Shown in pieces: positions 7,194 through 10,603 of a stretch of DNA of 10,603 bases. The position numbers and the translations under genes were made by a program. How positions within the stretch are numbered: the stretch's first letter is position 1; every line of letters starts with the position of its first letter. Under the pieces are notes generated by a model. It worked only from the letters and a program-made list of their open reading frames with translations. It ran no database searches and was not told where the DNA came from. This DNA is from Candidatus Sumerlaeota bacterium (GTDB lineage Bacteria; Sumerlaeota; Sumerlaeia; MWCT01; JAGHBZ01), in the NCBI GenBank assembly GCA_021160705.1, contig JAGHBZ010000025.1:1-10603 (forward strand). The letters run 5' to 3'.

Positions 7194-7637
7194 TTACTCA
7201 GGATGTTTACTATGATAAATAATAACGTGTAATGTCGTACCTTTGCCCACTTCTGATTGAATCTCGAACTTATCAGCATTCTTTATAATATTCGGTAGAC
7301 CCATTCCTGCACCAAATCCCATCTCCTGCATCTCTGGTGGAGCGGTAGAGTATCCCGGCTGCATTGCCAGATTAATATCTTCAATGCCAGGCCCCTGGTC
7401 AGTAAAAATGAGCTGAATCTTCTCCCGGTCAATTAAAAACTCAAGTTCTCCTTTATCTGCATACATCACAATATTCATTTCACCTTCATACGCAGCTATA
7501 GCAGTACGCCGAATAACATACGCCTCAATCCCAATTTCTTTCAACACGGCTTTTACCTGACTGGACACATTCCCAGCGTTGGAAAAGTCTCTCCCTTGAA
7601 TATCAAACCGCTTTCGATATAATACCTCATCATTCAT
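7194..7637 (-). CDS. Anti-sigma-factor-like serine/threonine kinase-type ATPase (RsbW/SpoIIAB family fold)
   Basis: A 147-residue protein with one HATPase_c domain: N-box region AIAAYEGEMNIVMYA (46-60, Glu51 and Asn55), ATP-lid motif FTDQGPGIEDI (78-88) and the glycine-rich GFGAGMGLPNI (107-117). It resembles the RsbW/SpoIIAB group, which bind sigma factors or phosphorylate partner proteins. No sigma factor or STAS antagonist is in this window. Its start overlaps the stop of the upstream DRTGG gene in a TAATG arrangement, so the two are probably co-translated. The hydrogenase-like protein follows 41 bp downstream, a neighbourhood typical of HsfB-type genes. Whether it acts as kinase or ATP-dependent sensor is unknown. 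Confidence 0.86.
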   Translation of the reverse strand: MNDEVLYRKRFDIQGRDFSNAGNVSSQVKAVLKEIGIEAYVIRRTAIAAYEGEMNIVMYADKGELEFLIDREKIQLIFTDQGPGIEDINLAMQPGYSTAPPEMQEMGFGAGMGLPNIIKNADKFEIQSEVGKGTTLHVIIYHSKHPE

Positions 7638-8062
7638 TATGTTGGTTTATCCAGCTCCGAGCCTCCGGGCAAACCTGCTTTATATAATTGACCACAAGAT
7701 TCATACATAAGAAATTTAGTGCTCAACAAAGGAATGCGTTTTTCTTTAGCCAGTTCAAGGGCTTCAGCGGTAGGTTGTTTACCACGCACGAACACTATGG
7801 CTTTTATATCAACCATCTCAGCGGTTCTAATCACCTGTGCGTTAGTCAGTCCGGTCAGCAATAAGGCATTAGGCTTTATAAACGCCAGAACGTCGCTCAT
7901 CAGGTCTGCTCCACAGGCTACGTCCACACTCATATCTAACTTGTCTTCGCCAGATAAAACCTTGCATTGAAGTATATCTTTTACCTCTCGTAATGTTAAA
8001 GAGCGACGAGTAGAAGCACTACTCTCTTTAGTCAGATTTTTTGCATCTTTATTAATGTTCAT
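7637..8062 (-). CDS. DRTGG-domain protein (first copy, divergent)
   Basis: A 141-residue protein with an N-terminal extension rich in Ser/Thr/Lys (1-20) and a DRTGG-like domain: TLREVKDILQC (23-33), VACGADLMSDVLAF (48-61), LTGLTNAQVIRTAEM (69-83), RGKQPTAEALELA (93-105) and RIPLL (109-113). It shares DLMSDV, GKQP and the IP(I/L)L element with the copy at 5461-5814, but replaces the GGYVSD core with CGADLM and the Gln-His stretch with LTGLTNA. The two copies therefore probably bind different ligands. Its ATG overlaps the stop of the short hdrA by ATGA, and its own stop overlaps the next gene by TAATG. These overlaps tie the hdr block to the accessory block. Confidence 0.82.
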   Translation of the reverse strand: MNINKDAKNLTKESSASTRRSLTLREVKDILQCKVLSGEDKLDMSVDVACGADLMSDVLAFIKPNALLLTGLTNAQVIRTAEMVDIKAIVFVRGKQPTAEALELAKEKRIPLLSTKFLMYESCGQLYKAGLPGGSELDKPT

Positions 8063-8922
8063 ACCGCAGTTTTAATAACTTTTTCTCCGATTTTGATAAT
8101 CCGCTTGCTGGGTGTGACAGATGTCGGACATTCACTCCAGCACGCTCCACAACCTGTACATTTTTCCACGTCAACATAGCGCGCCTTCTTCAGAATTGTT
8201 ACCTCAAAATTACCTATATAACCAGAAACCTCCTTGACTTCACTATAAGTGAAGAGTTCTATGTTCTTGTTCTTACCCACAGCGACCATCTTCGGGGTAA
8301 GTATACAGGCAGCACAATCAAGGGTAGGAAACGTCTTATCAAACTCAGCCATATGCCCCCCAATGGAAGGTTCTCGTTCTACAAGATAGACTTTATTTCC
8401 AGCCTCGGCAATGTCCAGTGCCGCCTGAATTCCTGCAATCCCACCACCAACAACCAGTGTGTTAGGATTAATATCCACCCACGTCGTCTCCAGAGGCTCC
8501 AGATAAATGGCTTTATGAACCGCTGCACTCAAAGTGGATTTGGCTTTTTCAGTAGCCTTATCCGGGTCCTCAGTGACCCAGGAGCAGTGCTCACGCACAT
8601 TCGCCTGCTGAAATAGATACCGATTGAGCCCTGCCTCCTCTACCGCAGCGCGAAATGTCGGCTCATGCATAAGCGGAGAACAGGCTGCAACTACTACTCG
8701 CGTCAGCCCCAACTCTTTAATATCTGTTTTTATCAACTCCTGTCCGGGCTCAGAACACATAAACTTATAGTCTCTGACCACCACCACGTATGGTAGGGTC
8801 TTTGCAAATTCTTTTACCGAATTAATATCTACCACACCCGCAATATTTGCCCCGCAATGGCAGAGGTATACGCCAATTCTTACTTCTTTTGTGGGGTCTG
8901 GTTGTTGCTGTCCGTTTCCCAT
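8059..8922 (-). CDS. hdrA: N-terminal half of heterodisulfide reductase subunit A (short HdrA)
   Basis: A 287-residue protein that is HdrA up to, and not beyond, the first inserted ferredoxin site; full HdrA is about 650 residues. It starts with the HdrA N-terminal domain (GVYLCHCGANIAG, Cys21/23; FMCSEPGQ, Cys56; ACSPLMHEPTF, Cys81; Cys113). Next comes the FAD-binding motif VVGGGIAGIQAALDIAEAG (157-175), EREPSIGGHM, then DCAACILTPKM (Cys203/206). It ends with CTGCGACWSECP (Cys255/258/261/265) and a 22-residue tail. The missing C-terminal half is found in the gene at 1-1216. AGGAG precedes ATG at 8922. A DRTGG gene starts in the ATGA overlap at its stop, with no HdrA remnant beyond, so this looks like a stable split rather than a recent frameshift. 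It should hold FAD and link HdrBC to the split partner. Confidence 0.92.
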   Translation of the reverse strand: MGNGQQQPDPTKEVRIGVYLCHCGANIAGVVDINSVKEFAKTLPYVVVVRDYKFMCSEPGQELIKTDIKELGLTRVVVAACSPLMHEPTFRAAVEEAGLNRYLFQQANVREHCSWVTEDPDKATEKAKSTLSAAVHKAIYLEPLETTWVDINPNTLVVGGGIAGIQAALDIAEAGNKVYLVEREPSIGGHMAEFDKTFPTLDCAACILTPKMVAVGKNKNIELFTYSEVKEVSGYIGNFEVTILKKARYVDVEKCTGCGACWSECPTSVTPSKRIIKIGEKVIKTAV

Positions 8923-8966
8923 TGTTCTCTCCTGTTATTAAAAATGAGACAGGACACCTTGAGGCG
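8923..8966. promoter_or_regulatory. hdrB-hdrA spacer with hairpin occluding the hdrA ribosome binding site
   Basis: On the transcript, TCCTGT (8949-8954) can pair with ACAGGA (8930-8935) across a 13-base loop containing UUUUU. The ACAGGA arm contains the first half of the hdrA Shine-Dalgarno AGGAGAG. The 6-bp stem is perfect. It could lower hdrA translation relative to hdrB or make it depend on ribosomes coming from hdrB. No promoter is visible in the 44 bp. Confidence 0.4.
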
Positions 8967-8986
8967 CTAAGAGCTCCTCACAGGTG
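8955..8986. repeat. Inverted repeat across the hdrB stop codon
   Basis: CACCT-TGAGG (8955-8964) pairs with CCTCA-C-AGGTG (8976-8986): ten pairs with a single-base bulge around an 11-base loop that contains the hdrB stop codon (8967-8969). No U-run follows directly, so it is not a standard intrinsic terminator. It could be a processing or stability element next to the hairpin at 8930-8954. Confidence 0.4.
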
Positions 8987-9884
8987 CCGTCAGTCCATAT
9001 CTCGCAAGTAATGGCTCTACAGGGACTATTGAATGCTCAAATCCCAGACGACTTGGGGAAACCCCAAGTGCCAGCCCAAGAAGCTGTGTAAAATATAATA
9101 TCGGTATGCTATAATGCTCGTTGAATTTCTTTGCGACCTTGTCCTGATAAACATCCAGATTAAACTGGCAAAGCGGACAGGGTGTTATGATACACTCTGC
9201 ACCAATGTCTTTCGCACATTTGAGAAGGTCTCGTATTAAAACCAGCGCAATATCAGGTGCAGAGGCAATAAGCGAGGCACCACAACATTTCACCTTCATA
9301 GGATACTCCAGAGCCTCTCCACCCAGGATTTCCACGAGTTCCTCCATCTTTTGTGGCATCTCTTTATTCTCGTACAACCCATAAGGACGAACCAGCTGAC
9401 ATCCATAGTAGGAGGCGACTTTCATACCATTTAACTCCTGACGTACGGATTGGCGAATTTCCTCTAATCCAATATCAGTAATTATGACTTCAAAGAGATG
9501 TCTCACATTAAGAGTTCCGTGATACTCCAGACCGGCTTCGGCAAGGATTGCGTTAATTTTGTCTTTCATCTCCGGGGACTCCTGCAAATAACGATTGGTC
9601 TTGTTCAGGACCAGATAACACGCACTACACGGAGTAACAATATCCCGTCCAGCGGGCTCAGCCATAGCCAGATTTCGGCTCGCAATAGCCAAAGAAGGTA
9701 ACTCTCTGACTGACATATATGCCGTGGCACCACAACAATTCCAGTCCTCTAATTCAATAAGTTGTATCTCCAACTCCTCGGCTACTGCATCCATAGACTT
9801 CTTATAGCCCATTCCGGTTGCCTCAAGTGAACAACCAGGGTAAAACGTATAAACACGTTCCTGTTTTACTTTTTCCTGTTCCAT
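8967..9884 (-). CDS. hdrB: Heterodisulfide reductase subunit B
   Basis: A 305-residue HdrB with both CCG-type cysteine motifs complete. The first is Cys18, Cys50-Cys51-Gly (DWNCCG), Cys86, Cys89 (TPCSACY). The second is Cys162 (YYGCQLVRP), Cys200-Cys201-Gly (KCCGAS), Cys236, Cys239 (TPCPLCQ). In methanogen HdrB these bind two noncubane [4Fe-4S] clusters that cleave the CoM-S-S-CoB disulfide. A bacterium's substrate would be a different disulfide or another acceptor, and cannot be deduced here. Full motif retention argues for real catalytic chemistry. It starts in a TAATG overlap with hdrC, with GGAGGG as Shine-Dalgarno, so HdrC and HdrB are probably made in equal amounts. Cytoplasmic, no membrane segment. 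Confidence 0.95.
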   Translation of the reverse strand: MEQEKVKQERVYTFYPGCSLEATGMGYKKSMDAVAEELEIQLIELEDWNCCGATAYMSVRELPSLAIASRNLAMAEPAGRDIVTPCSACYLVLNKTNRYLQESPEMKDKINAILAEAGLEYHGTLNVRHLFEVIITDIGLEEIRQSVRQELNGMKVASYYGCQLVRPYGLYENKEMPQKMEELVEILGGEALEYPMKVKCCGASLIASAPDIALVLIRDLLKCAKDIGAECIITPCPLCQFNLDVYQDKVAKKFNEHYSIPILYFTQLLGLALGVSPSRLGFEHSIVPVEPLLARYGLTAPVRSS

Positions 9885-10459
9885 TAATAGCCCTCCATCT
9901 CTTCGGCTTTTTTAATAATTTTTTTAAGTTGAGCAATATTTTTAATCTTACGTGGGAAAGTCGGCATACGTTTATGCCTCAGAAGAGAAAGTCCTATCAT
10001 AGCATTATCCAGCAGTCCGAGTGGATTTGTCTTTAAGAGAAAACGTGTCATCAACTGAGGTTCATGGTTACGTCCGTATTTGTCGACCAGACTGGCAAAT
10101 ATCTTTACCATCTCCTGTGCAGAAGAACCCTTTGAGCTCACTCCCTCCTCAATTGCAATTTGCTTGAGCGCATACATAATATCTGTGATTTGTATCTCCT
10201 GGGGACAACGCACATAACAGGTGTAACACGAGGAGCAAAGCCAGATGGTTGTGCTCTCCAGGACTTCCTTTTTCATTCCCGCTCGAATCATCGCAAACAA
10301 CCGCCGGGGTGAATAATCCATAAACGGCGCCGTTGGACACGACCCACTGCAACTCCCACATTGCAGACAGTCCTTTATCTTCTCCCCGCCAGGTATACTG
10401 TATACCTTGTCAATAAATTCAAGGTCGAGATTCTCTTCAAGTACTATAGGGTTATCCAT
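9884..10459 (-). CDS. hdrC: Heterodisulfide reductase subunit C
   Basis: A 191-residue iron-sulfur protein with two [4Fe-4S] sites: CLQCGSCSGSCP (Cys31/34/37/41) and CSSCYTCYVRCP (Cys75/78/81/85), each with the usual CxxCxxCxxxCP spacing. The remainder is helical and basic at its C-terminus (RKIKNIAQLKKIIKKAEE), typical of soluble HdrC. No transmembrane helix or cytochrome partner is visible, so it is the cytoplasmic HdrABC type rather than HdrDE. It relays electrons between HdrA and HdrB. ATG at 10459 has a GGGGAG Shine-Dalgarno. This is the first gene visible on the strand and probably starts the operon, since the 144 bp upstream are non-coding on this strand. Confidence 0.94.
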   Translation of the reverse strand: MDNPIVLEENLDLEFIDKVYSIPGGEKIKDCLQCGSCSGSCPTAPFMDYSPRRLFAMIRAGMKKEVLESTTIWLCSSCYTCYVRCPQEIQITDIMYALKQIAIEEGVSSKGSSAQEMVKIFASLVDKYGRNHEPQLMTRFLLKTNPLGLLDNAMIGLSLLRHKRMPTFPRKIKNIAQLKKIIKKAEEMEGY

Positions 10460-10603
10460 TTTCTTTACTCCCCATCATCAATTTTTAGATTTGACATTCT
10501 CTTAGTTTGTGAAAAAAGTAACAAAGTGATATTACTATTTTTTACTCTATCTTTGCAAGTAAAATTTTTCACTCCCTGAGATTTTCTCTCACCCTTATAT
10601 AAC
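10460..10603 (-). promoter_or_regulatory. Leader upstream of hdrC with weak promoter candidates and an AT-rich inverted repeat
   Basis: No gene is visible in these 144 bp. An inverted repeat at 10512-10543 pairs AAAAAAGTAA with TTACT-A-TTTTTT (one bulged base, 10-base loop). It could be an operator or a weak terminator-like hairpin. Minus-strand promoter candidates are poor: TTGTTA and GAGAAT at 17-bp spacing, and TTGCAA with TAATAT at 18 bp, each only 4 of 6 matches per box. The promoter position is not settled; the GGGGAG Shine-Dalgarno close to the ATG is clear. Confidence 0.35.

Noticed and set aside
8059..8922. Short hdrA as a frameshifted pseudogene
   Set aside because: No HdrA sequence follows in other frames; a DRTGG gene starts in the overlapping ATGA, and the missing half is supplied by another gene in the cluster.
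10149..10361. Minus-strand 70-codon frame inside hdrC
   Set aside because: It is out of frame with hdrC, whose two [4Fe-4S] motifs span the same region.
1..10603. CRISPR array, tRNA, rRNA, insertion sequence or prophage genes
   Set aside because: No regularly spaced repeats, RNA gene sequence, transposase or phage motifs were seen; nearly all DNA is accounted for by the operon.

Overview
The window comes from a strictly anaerobic bacterium, judged from its content of flavin and iron-sulfur electron-transfer genes (heterodisulfide reductase type and NADH dehydrogenase/hydrogenase type). Base composition is moderate (roughly mid-40s percent GC by eye). ATG starts dominate, and TAA, TAG and TGA all act as stops, so the standard bacterial code is used. 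I cannot name the lineage from sequence alone. Acetogenic, syntrophic or uncultivated anaerobic groups are all possible.

All thirteen genes lie on the minus strand with short gaps or overlaps and read as one long operon from about 10460 down to 1, where the last gene leaves the window. In transcription order there are three blocks. (i) An Hdr block: hdrC (9884-10459), hdrB (8967-9884) and a short hdrA-like gene (8059-8922) that encodes only the N-terminal half of HdrA. (ii) A six-gene accessory block: DRTGG protein, anti-sigma-factor-like ATPase, an [FeFe]-hydrogenase-like iron-sulfur protein resembling HsfB, a second DRTGG protein, a PHP-domain phosphoesterase, and a second HATPase. Such genes are known companions of electron-bifurcating [FeFe] hydrogenase operons. 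(iii) An NADH module: nuoE/hndA (3538-4008), hndB-like (3133-3519), nuoF/hndC (1250-3064), and a long gene (1-1216, incomplete) with a NuoG/HydA-like ferredoxin front end.

The last gene is the most informative. Its first ~205 residues are a NuoG/HydA-type ferredoxin array, but at ~209 it becomes HdrA. It picks up HdrA just after the point where the short hdrA at the other end of the cluster stops. Together the two genes cover an HdrA up to the window edge, split at the linker between its two inserted [4Fe-4S] sites, with the halves separated by nine genes. In the position where a bifurcating hydrogenase operon would carry hydA, this cluster carries the HdrA C-terminal half.

The simplest reading is a cytoplasmic NADH-linked complex. 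NuoE, HndB and NuoF would exchange electrons with NAD(H). The NuoG-like array would carry them to a flavin site assembled from two polypeptides. HdrC and HdrB would deliver them to a disulfide-type or other thiol substrate, possibly with ferredoxin as second partner by flavin-based bifurcation. The substrate cannot be read from the sequence. Non-coding DNA is limited to short spacers, notably a double hairpin between hdrB and hdrA, an AT-rich degenerate repeat before the PHP gene, and the leader upstream of hdrC.
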